Positions 16,290 through 25,857 are shown, counted from the stretch's first letter. The stretch: 64,000 nt of DNA from Martinezella calliandrae (GCF_030272695.1 NZ_JARFYN010000008.1:1-64000), one strand, 5' to 3'. The notes: a model not told the origin generated them from the letters alone. Program-made: numbers and translations.

Positions 16290-16335
16290 GTTGTCGATAT
16301 AATCTATGGATTTGCAATTCTTAGATATCGACAAC
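16290..16335. promoter_or_regulatory. Inverted repeat upstream of ssuA, possible regulator site
   Basis: GTTGTCGATAT (16290-16300) and ATATCGACAAC (16325-16335) are perfect 11-nt arms separated by 24 nt, ending 53 nt before ssuA. The core TTGTCGATATAAT recurs at 17469-17481 upstream of ssuD. Two copies in one sulfur-assimilation locus suggest a transcription-factor site. The factor is unknown. Confidence 0.5.
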
Positions 16336-16388
16336 AGGGCCGGCGTTCGCGGGAAAGCGTCCCGGACCGGTGGGGAAAGGAACTTTCG

Positions 16389-17357
16389 ATGATCACGCGC
16401 AGACAGACACTTAGCCTTCTCGGCGCCACGGCCGCCGCCATAGCGCTGCCTTCCGTCCCGCCGGCACGCGCGGCCACTGCAACGACCTTCCGCATAGGTT
16501 GGCAAAAGAATGGCGTGCTGGCGCTCGCCAATCGAAAGGGCTCGCTGGAAAAGCGGCTTTCCGATCGCGGCATCTCCGTTGCGTGGTCTGAGTTCACCTC
16601 TGGCCCGCCGCTCCTGGAAGCGCTCGGTGCCGGCGCGCTGGATTTCGGTGCCACGGGCGACGTGCCGCCGCTTTTCGCACAGGCTGCGAACGGCAATCTT
16701 GTTTATGTCGGCCAGTACAAGGGAAGTCCTGAGGGCTCGGCCATCTTGGTGCGCAAGGATGCGCCGATACAGACGCTTTCCGACCTCAAAGGCAAGAAAG
16801 TTGCCTTCAAGCGCGGGTCGAGCGCCCATAACGTCACCGTGAAAGCGCTACGCAAAGGCGGCCTGACGGTGGACGATATCCAGGCGCTTGATCTCGCGCC
16901 GCCGGATGCTTCCGCTGCTTTCAAGACCGGCGCCATCGACGCCTGGTCGATCTGGGATCCCTACCTCGCCATCGCCGAGGCCGATCCGGATACCCGCATC
17001 CTGGCGACGGCGCGGGGCATCGTCGATTCCTTCAGCTATTTCCTGGCAAACGGCGATTTCGCCAAGGACAATCCACAGGTGATTGTGGACGTCATCGACG
17101 AACTTGCCGAGGTCGGTGCCGATGCACAGACGCATCTCGATGATACCGTAACGGCGCTGGCGGCGATCACCGGCGTAGCTGCCGACGTGACCCGGGTGAC
17201 TTTGACGCGTCCCGATTTCAATCTTGGCGGTGTTTCCACCATCAGTGACGAGGCGGTCGCCTATCAGCAGGGTTTGGCGGACGAGTTCTACGAGCTCGGT
17301 ATCGTGCCGAAAAAGCTTGCGGTTGCCGATATCGTGTGGAGACCGAAGGCGAGTTGA
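16389..17357 (+). CDS. ssuA: Alkanesulfonate ABC transporter, periplasmic binding protein
   Basis: A 322-residue binding protein with a Tat-like or Sec signal (TRRQTLSLLGATAAAIALP, cleavage near ARAA). The NMT1/SsuA fold follows: FRIGWQKNGVLALANRKGSL, SGPPLLEALGAGALDFGATG, ILVRKDAPIQTLSDLKGKKV, and DAWSIWDPYLA. It captures aliphatic sulfonates for the SsuBC importer. It is first in the order ssuA-ssuD-ssuC-ssuB. A 204-nt gap before ssuD contains a second copy of the shared upstream motif, so an internal promoter is possible. Confidence 0.9.
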   Translation: MITRRQTLSLLGATAAAIALPSVPPARAATATTFRIGWQKNGVLALANRKGSLEKRLSDRGISVAWSEFTSGPPLLEALGAGALDFGATGDVPPLFAQAANGNLVYVGQYKGSPEGSAILVRKDAPIQTLSDLKGKKVAFKRGSSAHNVTVKALRKGGLTVDDIQALDLAPPDASAAFKTGAIDAWSIWDPYLAIAEADPDTRILATARGIVDSFSYFLANGDFAKDNPQVIVDVIDELAEVGADAQTHLDDTVTALAAITGVAADVTRVTLTRPDFNLGGVSTISDEAVAYQQGLADEFYELGIVPKKLAVADIVWRPKAS

Positions 17358-17468
17358 GGCGCCAGGGCTTGCCCTTGGCCGCCGCTGCGGTCCGCGCTCG
17401 AAACATATCGGCGCGGCGCATAGCGGGGAAAAATATTTCGCTGCTTCGGTGGCAATAGAAAATCTGTA

Positions 17469-17481
17469 TTGTCGATATAAT
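17469..17481. promoter_or_regulatory. Second copy of the ssu motif, upstream of ssuD
   Basis: TTGTCGATATAAT occurs here exactly as at 16291-16303 before ssuA, in both cases followed by a TCTATG within a few nucleotides to about 11 nt. It lies 81 nt before ssuD. It could be a binding site or a conserved promoter element for an internal start. Confidence 0.45.
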
Positions 17482-17561
17482 AAGTAGTCTATGCAACTAT
17501 CCGGTAAAAGGCCCTGAGAAGCGGGCTCCCGATCAAGCATATCCAGGAGACAGGAAACATC

Positions 17562-18737
17562 ATGACCGAGACTGCCAAACCCATCGACTTCCTGTGGTTC
17601 ATCCCGACCTCTGGCGACGGCACCTATCTCGGCTCGAGCGATCTCAATCGCGGGCCGGAAATAGGTTATCTCACGCAGATCGCGCAGGCTGTCGATCGGC
17701 TTGGCTACTCGGGCGTGCTGCTGCCGACGGGCGTCTCGTGCGAGGAGTCGTTTGTCACCGCCGCGGCGCTCTCAGCGCAGACGCAGAAATTGAAATTCCT
17801 GGTCGCAATCCGTCCCGGCACAGCATCGCCTGCCTATTATGCTCGTCTCGCTTCGACACTCGATCGTGTCTCGAATGGTCGAGTGTTGCTGAACATCGTG
17901 GTTGGCGGCAGCCCTGCCGAATTGGCGGGCGACGGCATTCATCTCGCCCATGACGAACGTTATGCCCATGCCGACGAGTTCTTCACCGTCTGGGAAGAAC
18001 TCTTGGAGAAGGGCACGTCGACTTTCGATGGCAAGTATATCAAGGCGACGGGCGCCAAGCTTGGATTGCCGCCGGTGCAGGCGCCGCGCCCGCCGCTTTA
18101 TTTTGGCGGATCGTCGGATGCAGGCATCGAATTTTCGGTCGGCCGCGTCGACAAATATCTGACCTGGGGCGAGCCGCCGGCACAGGTGGCGGAGAAGATC
18201 GAGAAGGTGCGCGCGGCTGCCGCCCGCAAGGGCCGCGAAATCAGCTTCGGTATCCGCCTGCATTTCATCGTCCGCGAGACGGACGAGGAGGCGTGGGCCG
18301 CGGCCGACCGGCTGATCTCCAAGCTCGATGACGAAACGATCCGCGAAGCGCAGGAGCAGTTCGTCAATCAATCCGACTCCGTCGGTCAGAGGCGCATGGC
18401 GGCCCTTCATGGCGGCCGCCGCGACAGGCTTGAAGTTTCGCCGAACCTCTGGGCAGGCGTTGGCCTCGTGCGCGCCGGTGCCGGCACGGCGCTGGTCGGG
18501 TCGCCCAAGACAGTGGCGGCAAGGCTACGCGAATATCAGGACATAGGCATCGAAACGGTGATCGGCTCCGGCTATCCGCATCTGGAAGAGGCCTATCGCG
18601 TCGCGGAGCTGCTGTTTCCCGAGCTTGGGTTGGGCCGGGAACAGCAGCGAGCCGGCTTTCGCAACGAATTCGGGGCAAAACAGATTTTCGCCGGTGGCAG
18701 CCATGGCGGCAATCTGAAAGTCGTTTCCGGCTCTTAA
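17562..18737 (+). CDS. ssuD: FMNH2-dependent alkanesulfonate monooxygenase
   Basis: A 391-residue luciferase-fold enzyme that uses reduced FMN and oxygen to split sulfonates into an aldehyde and sulfite. [60 protein letters not shown] and [20 protein letters not shown] are typical of SsuD, and the length fits. It needs a flavin reductase (SsuE or another), which is not in this operon. A clear AGGAGA-type ribosome site precedes the ATG. Confidence 0.93.
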   Translation: MTETAKPIDFLWFIPTSGDGTYLGSSDLNRGPEIGYLTQIAQAVDRLGYSGVLLPTGVSCEESFVTAAALSAQTQKLKFLVAIRPGTASPAYYARLASTLDRVSNGRVLLNIVVGGSPAELAGDGIHLAHDERYAHADEFFTVWEELLEKGTSTFDGKYIKATGAKLGLPPVQAPRPPLYFGGSSDAGIEFSVGRVDKYLTWGEPPAQVAEKIEKVRAAAARKGREISFGIRLHFIVRETDEEAWAAADRLISKLDDETIREAQEQFVNQSDSVGQRRMAALHGGRRDRLEVSPNLWAGVGLVRAGAGTALVGSPKTVAARLREYQDIGIETVIGSGYPHLEEAYRVAELLFPELGLGREQQRAGFRNEFGAKQIFAGGSHGGNLKVVSGS

Positions 18738-18761
18738 CCCCATCCTTCCAGGGAGATCTCC

Positions 18762-19598
18762 ATGTCGGCTTTCGACACATCCTTCGCACGCACGGCCGCC
18801 GAAAGCAGGGTTCGCCCGGCCAGATCAGTGCGGCCGACCTTCACCCTGGGGCGGTTCTTGCCCTTTTTGCTGCCGATCGTCGTCATCGCGATCTGGCAGC
18901 TCGGCTCATCGGTCGGGTGGATCTCCACCCGCATCATGCCATCGCCGGCCGCTGTCGTCGTGGCATTCTGGCAGACAACGATCTCCGGGCAATTGCCGCA
19001 TAATATTCTGGTCAGCGCCGGCCGAGCCTTCGCCGGCCTCTTCGTTGGCGGCTCGATCGGCTTCCTGCTCGGCATTGCCAACGGCGTTTCAACGCTCTCT
19101 GAGCAACTGACCGATACGACACTGCAGATGCTGCGCACGATCCCACATTTGGCAATGGTGCCGCTGGTCATCCTCTGGTTCGGGATCGGCGAAGAATCGA
19201 AATTGTTCCTGACGGCGCTCGGCGTGCTCTTCCCGATCTATCTCAACACCTATCATGGCGTTCGCAATGTCGACCGCGGACTGATCGAGATGGGCCGTGT
19301 CTATGGCATGAGCGGCTGGACCCTGTTTAAGAAGGTGATCTTTCCCGGCGCCCTGCCGTCTATTCTTGTCGGGCTGCGCTTCGCGCTCGGTATCATGTGG
19401 CTGACGTTGATCGTCGCCGAATCGATCGCAGCGTCATCGGGCATCGGCTACATGGCCAACAATGCCCGCGAGTTCGGCATGACCGATGTCGTGGTGTTGA
19501 CACTGGTCATCTATGCCGCGCTTGGAAAGCTCGCCGACGTCGTTGCCCGGACGCTGGAACGCAGGGCGCTGCGCTGGAACCCGGCCTATCAGAATTGA
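18762..19598 (+). CDS. ssuC: Alkanesulfonate ABC transporter, permease
   Basis: A 278-residue inner-membrane permease with about six helices. The binding-protein-dependent transport signature appears as [20 protein letters not shown] followed by [20 protein letters not shown]. It begins 24 nt after ssuD and ends 10 nt before ssuB. The N-terminal ~25 residues are basic and cytoplasmic. It forms the channel of the SsuABC importer. Confidence 0.92.
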   Translation: MSAFDTSFARTAAESRVRPARSVRPTFTLGRFLPFLLPIVVIAIWQLGSSVGWISTRIMPSPAAVVVAFWQTTISGQLPHNILVSAGRAFAGLFVGGSIGFLLGIANGVSTLSEQLTDTTLQMLRTIPHLAMVPLVILWFGIGEESKLFLTALGVLFPIYLNTYHGVRNVDRGLIEMGRVYGMSGWTLFKKVIFPGALPSILVGLRFALGIMWLTLIVAESIAASSGIGYMANNAREFGMTDVVVLTLVIYAALGKLADVVARTLERRALRWNPAYQN

Positions 19599-19608
19599 GG
19601 AGCATCCC

Positions 19609-20412
19609 ATGACCGCTATCGCACTGGAACGCGTTCAACCGCGCCCCTCCGAGGACGCTCTGTCGAAGACAGGCGCGGTTGCCATCCGCATCAATGCTCT
19701 GGAAAAGAGTTTTGGCCACAATCGTGTGCTGCGCGGCATCGATCTCGATATTCCCGCCGGCCAGTTCGTCGCCGTCATCGGCAAAAGTGGCTGCGGCAAG
19801 AGCACCTTATTGCGCATCCTGATGGGCCTCGATGAGCCGACTGCAGGCCACGTGCTATTTGAGACTGCCGGCGGAAGTGACGAAGCGCCGAACGCCCGTA
19901 TCGTCTTTCAGGAACCTCGGTTGTTGCCTTGGCTCGCCGTTGCCGACAATGTCGCCGTCGGTCTCGGTGAGGGTGTTCCGCGGCACGTGGCGCGGTCCGA
20001 GACTGCGTCAGTCCTTTCGGAAGTGCAGCTAGCGGAAAAGGCGGCCGAATGGCCTTCGCGGCTTTCCGGCGGTCAGCGGCAGCGGGTAGCGCTCGCCCGT
20101 GCGCTGGTCAGCAAACCAGGTATTCTGGCACTGGACGAGCCGCTTGGCGCATTGGATGCGCTGACCCGCATCAGCATGCAGGAATTGTTGAACCGCGTCT
20201 GGCGCGAACTCGGCTTCACCGCCGTGCTCGTCACCCATGACGTCAGCGAGGCCGTGCATCTGGCCGATCGGGTCGTGGTGCTGGACGAGGGGCGGATCGT
20301 GCTCGATCTTACCGTTCCCCATCCGCATCCCCGCCGCCACGGCAATCCGGGGCTGGCGCAACTCGAAGGTCAGTTGCTGGCGGCTATCCTCGGTGATGTC
20401 AGAGAAGGCTAA
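19609..20412 (+). CDS. ssuB: Alkanesulfonate ABC transporter, ATP-binding protein
   Basis: A 267-residue ATPase. Walker A is [20 protein letters not shown], the signature is [15 protein letters not shown], and Walker B is [16 protein letters not shown], with the switch histidine in [15 protein letters not shown]. It powers the SsuC channel. The ATG at 19609 follows a GAGG site; an upstream extension to 19513 overlaps ssuC and is rejected. Its stop overlaps that of the convergent SRPBCC gene by 4 nt. Confidence 0.93.
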   Translation: MTAIALERVQPRPSEDALSKTGAVAIRINALEKSFGHNRVLRGIDLDIPAGQFVAVIGKSGCGKSTLLRILMGLDEPTAGHVLFETAGGSDEAPNARIVFQEPRLLPWLAVADNVAVGLGEGVPRHVARSETASVLSEVQLAEKAAEWPSRLSGGQRQRVALARALVSKPGILALDEPLGALDALTRISMQELLNRVWRELGFTAVLVTHDVSEAVHLADRVVVLDEGRIVLDLTVPHPHPRRHGNPGLAQLEGQLLAAILGDVREG

Positions 20413-20885
20413 TTCGGCCTGGTTTCGTTGCCTTCGACATAGAGCCGCAGATTGTCGAAGCCTATTTCCGTGCCCATCAGCCGCGAGCCATTGTCACCAT
20501 AACCGTCCAGAAAAACCACCTGCTCGGTAAAAAACATCGCCGTGCCGGTCGGTTCCGGAGCGAAGGTGACGGTGGCCAATGACACCGAGATGCGCTTTTC
20601 GTCGAGCATCATGTCGAAAGCATAAATGATGCGCTCATTCGGCACGATATCGATATAGCGGCCCTGATAGGCGTGCACCACACCGTCCGTCGAGGCGACC
20701 CGATTGCTCTCGTTGCCGCCGGGACGAAAGTCGAGCTGGAATTCCAGCGGCGTCCAATCGTCGTGACAAGCAAACCACTGGCGCTTGTTCTCGGCCACCG
20801 CCCAGGCGCCGAAAACGCGCGTCAATGGTGCTTTGAAATGGCGCTCTATGGCCAAAGTCGTGTGTTGCGTCGATCTTTCAGTCAT
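20409..20885 (-). CDS. SRPBCC/AHSA1-type protein
   Basis: A 158-residue protein of the START-like AHSA1 group: [20 protein letters not shown], a [20 protein letters not shown] strand, [20 protein letters not shown] and [19 protein letters not shown] at the end. These proteins bind hydrophobic ligands, and in bacteria they are very often paired with an ArsR-type repressor, as here. The ATG overlaps the ArsR stop (ATGA). The ligand is unknown. Confidence 0.85.
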   Translation of the reverse strand: MTERSTQHTTLAIERHFKAPLTRVFGAWAVAENKRQWFACHDDWTPLEFQLDFRPGGNESNRVASTDGVVHAYQGRYIDIVPNERIIYAFDMMLDEKRISVSLATVTFAPEPTGTAMFFTEQVVFLDGYGDNGSRLMGTEIGFDNLRLYVEGNETRPN

Positions 20886-21226
20886 TTCACAACTGTCTCC
20901 TCGGAATTGTCGGCGAGAAACTGGTCCAGCCGGTCAAAGGTCCTGTTCCATCCCGCCTTACGTTCGCCAATCCAGCGCTCGAGCGTTGCCAGCGCCTCCT
21001 TGCGCAGGTGATAAGTCCGCACCCGGCCGGTCTTTTCAGATAACACCAGCCCACTGGTCTCCAACACGTGCAGATGTTTCATCACGGTCGGCAGCGCCAT
21101 GGCGAACGGCTGTGCCAATTCAGTTACCGAGGCGGGACCGCGGCCGAGGCGGTCGATCATGCCGCGCCGACTCTGATCCGACAAAGCCTGGAACATCCGG
21201 TCGAGCGCCAGGGGTTCCTCAAGCAT
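20882..21226 (-). CDS. ArsR-family repressor (SRPBCC-linked type)
   Basis: A 114-residue winged-helix regulator: LDRMFQALSDQSRRGMIDRL, PASVTELAQPFAMALPTVMK (helix-turn-helix) and HLHVLETSGLVLSEKTGRVR. No metal-binding cysteine motif is visible, which fits the non-metal ArsR group found beside AHSA1 genes. The ATG at 21226 overlaps the GST stop by 8 nt; the longer frame from 21265 would lie wholly within the GST gene. It probably controls its own operon through the palindrome at 21997-22020. Confidence 0.87.
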   Translation of the reverse strand: MLEEPLALDRMFQALSDQSRRGMIDRLGRGPASVTELAQPFAMALPTVMKHLHVLETSGLVLSEKTGRVRTYHLRKEALATLERWIGERKAGWNRTFDRLDQFLADNSEETVVK

Positions 21227-21911
21227 GTGGGCGTTCCGGCTGGAACTCGGCGGGCAGCTTTTCACGATAGGGATAGAGGTGGAAGTAGGGCATTGCCTCC
21301 CTCAGCACGCGGGCGAAGGACGCACGAGCGAGCAGGCGCTGATAATATTGTTTCAGCCGGACGTGCTGTTGGCCGAAGGGCACAAGCGTCTCGGCGTAGA
21401 ATAGCGCCGGCGCCGCAGCGCAATCCGCCATCGTTAGAGCGTCGCCGGCGATCCAGGGCTTTTCGGCGAGTTGCTGTTCGATCATGCCATAGGCGGTGTG
21501 CAGCCGGGCCTGCGCCTGAGCGACGGCTTTGGAGTCGCGCTGATCCTCCGGACGGCGAATATCAGCGACGATCGCCTGCATCGGTTCCTGGACATAGAGA
21601 TCGAAGAAGCGGTCCCAGAGGCGGACGCAGAGTGCGTCCGCCGGATCGAGCGGCAGCAGAGGCGCGGGGCCAGGATAATGCCGGTCGAGATATTCGATGA
21701 TGATAGTGCTTTCTGGAACGGTGCTGTCGAGCGCCTCGTCGCGCAGGACAGGGAATTTTCCGATCGGCCAAAGCCGCAGCAGTGAGGCGCGAGACTCTTC
21801 GTTGCCGAGGTCGATGATGCGGCTTTCGAAGGGCGTGCCGTTCTCATAAAGCGCGACCAGGACCTTGTGACAGAAGGAGGCAAGGGGGTGCTGGTAGAGA
21901 ATAAGGGACAT
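21219..21911 (-). CDS. Glutathione S-transferase family protein
   Basis: A 230-residue intact GST. The N-terminal thioredoxin-like domain includes LILYQHPLASFCHKVLVALY and IGKFPVLRD with the VPESTIIIEYLD glutathione-binding segment. The helical C-terminal domain includes GDALTMADCAAAPALFYAET. The ATG at 21911 gives the usual MSLILYQHP start; a longer frame to 21986 adds unrelated residues. It is first of a three-gene leftward operon (GST, ArsR, SRPBCC) with overlapping junctions. The chemistry catalysed is unknown. Confidence 0.88.
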   Translation of the reverse strand: MSLILYQHPLASFCHKVLVALYENGTPFESRIIDLGNEESRASLLRLWPIGKFPVLRDEALDSTVPESTIIIEYLDRHYPGPAPLLPLDPADALCVRLWDRFFDLYVQEPMQAIVADIRRPEDQRDSKAVAQAQARLHTAYGMIEQQLAEKPWIAGDALTMADCAAAPALFYAETLVPFGQQHVRLKQYYQRLLARASFARVLREAMPYFHLYPYREKLPAEFQPERPHA

Positions 21912-21996
21912 GCAAAGAACCTTTCCCATATCGAGGCTTTGTGGCTTAAACTTATCTAAATGGCTAAGTAACAGATCAAAGTTCATCGAGCAATGG

Positions 21997-22020
21997 ATAG
22001 TTACCCAATTGGGTAACTAT
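21997..22020. promoter_or_regulatory. 24-bp perfect palindrome, probable ArsR-type operator
   Basis: The half-site ATAGTTACCCAA (21997-22008) is followed immediately by its exact reverse complement (22009-22020), giving a 24-bp palindrome with no mismatch or spacer. It lies 86 nt upstream of the GST start, where the promoter of the GST-ArsR-SRPBCC operon should be. ArsR proteins bind such palindromes as dimers. The assignment to this regulator is inferred. Confidence 0.68.
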
Positions 22021-22046
22021 TTCAGGCATCCTGCAGATGGGCCGTC

Positions 22047-22871
22047 TTATTCCGCGACGAGGCGTGCGATGACCAGATGGCCGGGCGTCGGCTGGCCGTC
22101 TTCCATGCGGACATTGATGTCGGTGATTTCGATCAGCTCGAAGCCGGTCGCGTTCAGACGCTCGCGCACATAGCTTTGCGCATGGGCGAAACGCTGGTGC
22201 GGGCCGACCATGTAAGGACGGCCGGCAAGCGCGCTGTCGGGCAGGGTTTCCGAGGAAAAGATGAAGAGACCGCCCGGCGTCATGTTGTCGGCGGCGCCGA
22301 AGAACAGCGGCTCCAGTGCGCCGAGGTAGGGCAGGACATCGGTGGCGGTGATCAGATCGAATGGCTCCTCGTCATTGTCGTCGAGGAAATCCTCGACCTC
22401 GGCGACGAACAGCGTCTCGTAGAGATCCTTTTCATGGGCGACTTCGACCATGTTTTCGGAAATGTCGATGCCAGTGATGTCCTCGACGATATCGCGCAGC
22501 GTGCCGCCCGTCAGGCCCGTGCCGCAGCCGAGATCGAGCATGCGCTTGAAGGGGCCGAGCCCAAGCGCCTGCAGCCGCTGACGCACGAGAACCGGAACAT
22601 GGTAGCCGAGCTGCTCGACGAGTACGTCCTCGAAAACTTCAGCATGCTGGTCGAACAAGGTCTCGACATAGGCGTCCGGCGCCTTTACAGGCGTTTCGCC
22701 GCGACCCATTGAGGCGATGCGAACGGTAGCGCCGCCATGGTCCTCGGGATCGATTGACAGCACATCCTCATAGGCCTTGACCGCGGCGTCGATGTCGCCG
22801 GCTTTTTCCAGCGCAAGGGCGCGATTATAGGCTTCCGCCAGCGCGTCTTCGTCGATCTTTTTCTTCGCCAT
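22047..22871 (-). CDS. TPR-containing SAM methyltransferase
   Basis: A 274-residue protein. A short TPR-like helix pair at the start (ALAEAYNRALALEKAGDIDA, AVKAYEDVLSIDPEDHG) precedes a class I methyltransferase fold: motif I is MLDLGCGTGLTGGTLRDIVE, followed by DITGIDISENMVEVA and FDLITATDVLPYLG. Similar rhizobial proteins are annotated as methyltransferases of unknown substrate. The ATG at 22871 (MAKKKIDEDAL) is chosen. It sits alone, divergent from the DUF2270 gene. Confidence 0.83.
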   Translation of the reverse strand: MAKKKIDEDALAEAYNRALALEKAGDIDAAVKAYEDVLSIDPEDHGGATVRIASMGRGETPVKAPDAYVETLFDQHAEVFEDVLVEQLGYHVPVLVRQRLQALGLGPFKRMLDLGCGTGLTGGTLRDIVEDITGIDISENMVEVAHEKDLYETLFVAEVEDFLDDNDEEPFDLITATDVLPYLGALEPLFFGAADNMTPGGLFIFSSETLPDSALAGRPYMVGPHQRFAHAQSYVRERLNATGFELIEITDINVRMEDGQPTPGHLVIARLVAE

Positions 22872-23018
22872 GAGTACCAGCCCTTTCATTTGTCAACGAG
22901 GCCTTAAGACGCTTGAATGGCTTTTGCAATGGCTGCGTTGAAGGAGCAAAATATTCGTCTGCGACAGCGGCGGGCCATAAGGCCGTTGCGTGAAAAAAGA
23001 ATAGAGGAGGAAAAAGCC

Positions 23019-23744
23019 ATGGCCACCGAGCTCACCACGTCCCATCTCATCGATAGCTCCACGAACATCAGACTGCCGCCGCTACCCCAGACGACCGGGG
23101 AGATCACCAACACATTGAACCATTATTACCGTGGCGAGCTCGCGCGGATGACCAGTTGGCGGGACCGTATCGACCGGACGTCGAACTGGGCGATCACTGT
23201 CGTTGCGGCGCTGCTTTCCGTGTCGTTGTCGACGCCGACGTCGCATCATGGCGTATTGCTGTTCGGCATGATGCTGATCACATTGCTTTTGATGATCGAG
23301 GCGCGGCGTTATCGTTTCTTCGATGTCTATCGGGCGCGCGTGCGGCAACTGGAACGCAGCTATTTTGCGCAGATCCTGGCGCCCGAAGCGGAACTCAATC
23401 CCGATTGGGCGCAATCGATTGCGAAGAGCTTGCGTTCCCCGCGCGTTCTGCTCGGCTATTTTGAGGCCATGCAGCGGCGGTTGCGACGGAATTATTGCTG
23501 GATGTACGCGATCCTTCTGCTGGCATGGATCTTGAAGATCTCGACGCCGAAGCTGCAAACGGAAGGCGCACCGCAAGACCTGGCGCATTCGTGGAGCTAC
23601 ATCGTCGACAATGCAGCACTCGGACCGATCCCCGGCTGGCTGGTGATCGCTGCCGTGGTCTTGTTCTACGCTGTCATTCTCTATAGCACACTGCGCCGGG
23701 GGACGGACGATGGCGATTTCATCCATGGCGAAGCGCACGTCTGA
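23019..23744 (+). CDS. DUF2270 membrane protein
   Basis: A 241-residue protein. LNHYYRGELARMTSWRDRID and RTSNWAITVVAALLSVSLST mark the DUF2270 domain, with EARRYRFFDVYRARVRQLER after the second helix. Two membrane helices lie near 53-95 and two more near 165-230. The ATG at 23019 follows AGAGGAGG, a strong ribosome site; upstream starts to 22917 are rejected. The function is unknown. Confidence 0.83.
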   Translation: MATELTTSHLIDSSTNIRLPPLPQTTGEITNTLNHYYRGELARMTSWRDRIDRTSNWAITVVAALLSVSLSTPTSHHGVLLFGMMLITLLLMIEARRYRFFDVYRARVRQLERSYFAQILAPEAELNPDWAQSIAKSLRSPRVLLGYFEAMQRRLRRNYCWMYAILLLAWILKISTPKLQTEGAPQDLAHSWSYIVDNAALGPIPGWLVIAAVVLFYAVILYSTLRRGTDDGDFIHGEAHV

Positions 23745-23762
23745 TCGCTTGGCAAAGCCGAG

Positions 23763-24029
23763 CTATTGCAGAATGAACTCTCCCTTCATCGCCCGCCATT
23801 CGGTCGCAGAGATCAGCTGGCGGTGTACATAGCGCACCGAATGCAGCGGCCCGTCAAGCTTCTCCTGCCAGAACTTCAGGAAGTTGCGCATCTCCGGGAA
23901 ATTCGGAGCAAGATCGTAGTCCTGCCAGATATAAGTCTGCAGAAATTGCGGATGATCGGGCAGGCGATAGAGGATCTGCGCCGTGGTCAGCCCATAGCCC
24001 TGCATCTGCTTTTGCATGTCGTTGTGCAT
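23763..24029 (-). CDS. usg: Usg family protein
   Basis: An 88-residue protein: LTTAQILYRLPDHPQFLQTY, IWQDYDLAPNFPEMRNFLKF, and VHRQLISATEWRAMKGEFIL. This is the alphaproteobacterial Usg family, named for an ORF next to tryptophan genes, with no settled function. Starts at 24029 or 24017 are both possible. It is convergent with the DUF2270 gene, 19 nt apart. Confidence 0.85.
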   Translation of the reverse strand: MHNDMQKQMQGYGLTTAQILYRLPDHPQFLQTYIWQDYDLAPNFPEMRNFLKFWQEKLDGPLHSVRYVHRQLISATEWRAMKGEFILQ

Positions 24030-24226
24030 GAGGTCGCCCTTTCTGTTCCCATGTTTTTCGTGACTGAGATGTCACGAGAAAATAGAAGCAGCTCATGGTA
24101 AACCCAAGCTTCACAAAAGTGTTGCATAAAAAGATTTTTTTCTAAAAAATCAATATGATAGCAGCGCTATAAGGCGAGTGCTGCTAATGCCGCGGGCGGC
24201 AAAAGGAGACGCCGTTCTGGTAAAGA

Positions 24227-25057
24227 TCAGCGTCTCAGATGGCGTGTCAGATAGGCTTCCATGCGCGCCCAGCCGTTGCGCATGATCTCGACGATGGACA
24301 GGTAGAAAATCGCCGCCCAGAGGTAAGTTTGGTAGTCGTAGGTCTGCGAGAAGGCATAGCGTGTCTCGCCCATCAGATCGTAGACGGTGATGATCGAAAC
24401 GGTTGCCGAACTCTTGATCAAAAGGATGATCTCGTTGCCGTAGGGGCGCAACGCCACGATCAACGCTTGAGGCAATATGACCTTGTAGAAGGTGATGAGC
24501 TTGTGAAGGCCGAGCGACGCCGCAGCCTCGCTTTGGCCGCGATGGACGCTCTGTATGGCGCCGCGGACAATCTCGGTCTGATAGGCAGCCGTGTTCAACG
24601 TTATGGCAAACAGTCCGCAGTAGAATGGATCGCGGAAAAACCACCAGAGACCGATAGTTTCAAAGAAGCCGCGCGCCTGCGGGAAGCCGTAATAGACCAT
24701 GAATATCTGCGCCAGCAATGGCGTGCCGCGGAACAGATAGACATAGCCATAGGTCAGGCTCCTCAGGATCTTGTTCGTCGACATCCTGGCGAAAGCGAGC
24801 GGGATAGAGAGTATCGCCCCGAGAAAGAAAGAAAGCCCGACCAGCTTCACCGTGATCCAGAGTCCATGCAGAAGGCGAGGGCCAAACCGGAAGAATTTCT
24901 CGTTGTCCCAGTTGGTGATCATCATCGCGATCAGCGAAATGCCGAGCAGCGCCCAGAGTGCCAGGAAGAAATAACCGGCTACGCGGGCTCTCGAGACGCC
25001 CTTCATTGCCTCTGGTGGTGCCGGTTGCGCCGGGATCAAAGCTTCAGCGTAGCTCAT
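24227..25057 (-). CDS. Polar amino-acid ABC transporter, permease (HisM-like)
   Basis: A 276-residue inner-membrane permease. Helices begin around residue 28. The signature region reads SEAAASLGLHKLITFYKVIL, PQALIVALRPYGNEIILLIK. The FRGTPLLAQIFMVYYG segment is typical of the HisM/OccM group for basic amino acids and opines. It overlaps the preceding permease by 4 nt. No ATPase gene follows it. Confidence 0.9.
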   Translation of the reverse strand: MSYAEALIPAQPAPPEAMKGVSRARVAGYFFLALWALLGISLIAMMITNWDNEKFFRFGPRLLHGLWITVKLVGLSFFLGAILSIPLAFARMSTNKILRSLTYGYVYLFRGTPLLAQIFMVYYGFPQARGFFETIGLWWFFRDPFYCGLFAITLNTAAYQTEIVRGAIQSVHRGQSEAAASLGLHKLITFYKVILPQALIVALRPYGNEIILLIKSSATVSIITVYDLMGETRYAFSQTYDYQTYLWAAIFYLSIVEIMRNGWARMEAYLTRHLRR

Positions 25058-25857
25058 CGGCGAAACTCCGCACGTTTGGCCCAGCGTTCAAGGTAAGACA
25101 AACCAGCCGAGGAAATGATGGCGAGCACCAGGTAGAGGGCGCAGGCCACCAGATAGAAGCGGAACGGGTCCTTGGTCGCTCTCACGGCAAGACCGGTCTG
25201 GCGGATGATATCGGCAAGCCCGATGACGGAAACGTAGGACGTGTCCTTCAAAAGGTTCATCCAGAGATTCCCGAGATTGGGGAGTGAAATGCGGATCAAC
25301 TGCGGCAGGATGATCAGGCGCATGGTGCGGGCGCGGTGAAAGCCGAGAGCATCCCCCGCTTCATATTGCCCCTTGGGGATCGCCCTGAAGGCTGACAGCA
25401 GAACTTCCGAGCAATAGGCGGAAAAGACGATCGAAAGGGCGATCATACCGGCGACAAAAGCATTGATCTCAACTTGTCCGGTGTAGCCGACATAAGCAAG
25501 GGCAGTCTGCAGCAGGATCTGTATGCCGTAATAGATGATGAATAGGGTCAGGAGTTCCGGCAGGCCGCGAAAGATGGTCGTGAACACGCCGGCCGCGAGC
25601 CGCAGCGACTGCTCTTCCGATTGCTGCGCCAGCGCCACCAGAAAACCGACGACCAGGCCGAGCGGCAATGTCAGGACAGCGATCGTGATCGTGATTTTCA
25701 ACCCGCCGGCAATCTCGTCGCCCCAACCAGTATCGCCGCAAGCCATAACGGTGTTCTGGCCGAACAGGGTAAAAAGCCCGGCCGGGCCGCACAGTGGATC
25801 AAACACGGTTTCGAGCCAGACCCATAAGGAACCAATCGCGGAAAACAATCCGCCCAT
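25054..25857 (-). CDS. Polar amino-acid ABC transporter, permease (HisQ-like)
   Basis: A 267-residue permease: GGLKITITIAVLTLPLGLVV, then IFRGLPELLTLFIIYYGIQI and the signature GQYEAGDALGFHRARTMRLI, ILPQLIRISLPNLGNLWMNL. It pairs with the HisM-like subunit to form the channel. It is transcribed from the binding-protein gene through a hairpin in the 117-nt gap, so it is probably made at a lower level. Confidence 0.9.
   Translation of the reverse strand: MGGLFSAIGSLWVWLETVFDPLCGPAGLFTLFGQNTVMACGDTGWGDEIAGGLKITITIAVLTLPLGLVVGFLVALAQQSEEQSLRLAAGVFTTIFRGLPELLTLFIIYYGIQILLQTALAYVGYTGQVEINAFVAGMIALSIVFSAYCSEVLLSAFRAIPKGQYEAGDALGFHRARTMRLIILPQLIRISLPNLGNLWMNLLKDTSYVSVIGLADIIRQTGLAVRATKDPFRFYLVACALYLVLAIISSAGLSYLERWAKRAEFRR

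Noticed and set aside
24133..24151. A/T hairpin GATTTTTT/AAAAAATC upstream of usg
   Set aside because: Pure A/T pairing in a promoter-type region; more likely a composition effect than a terminator or operator.
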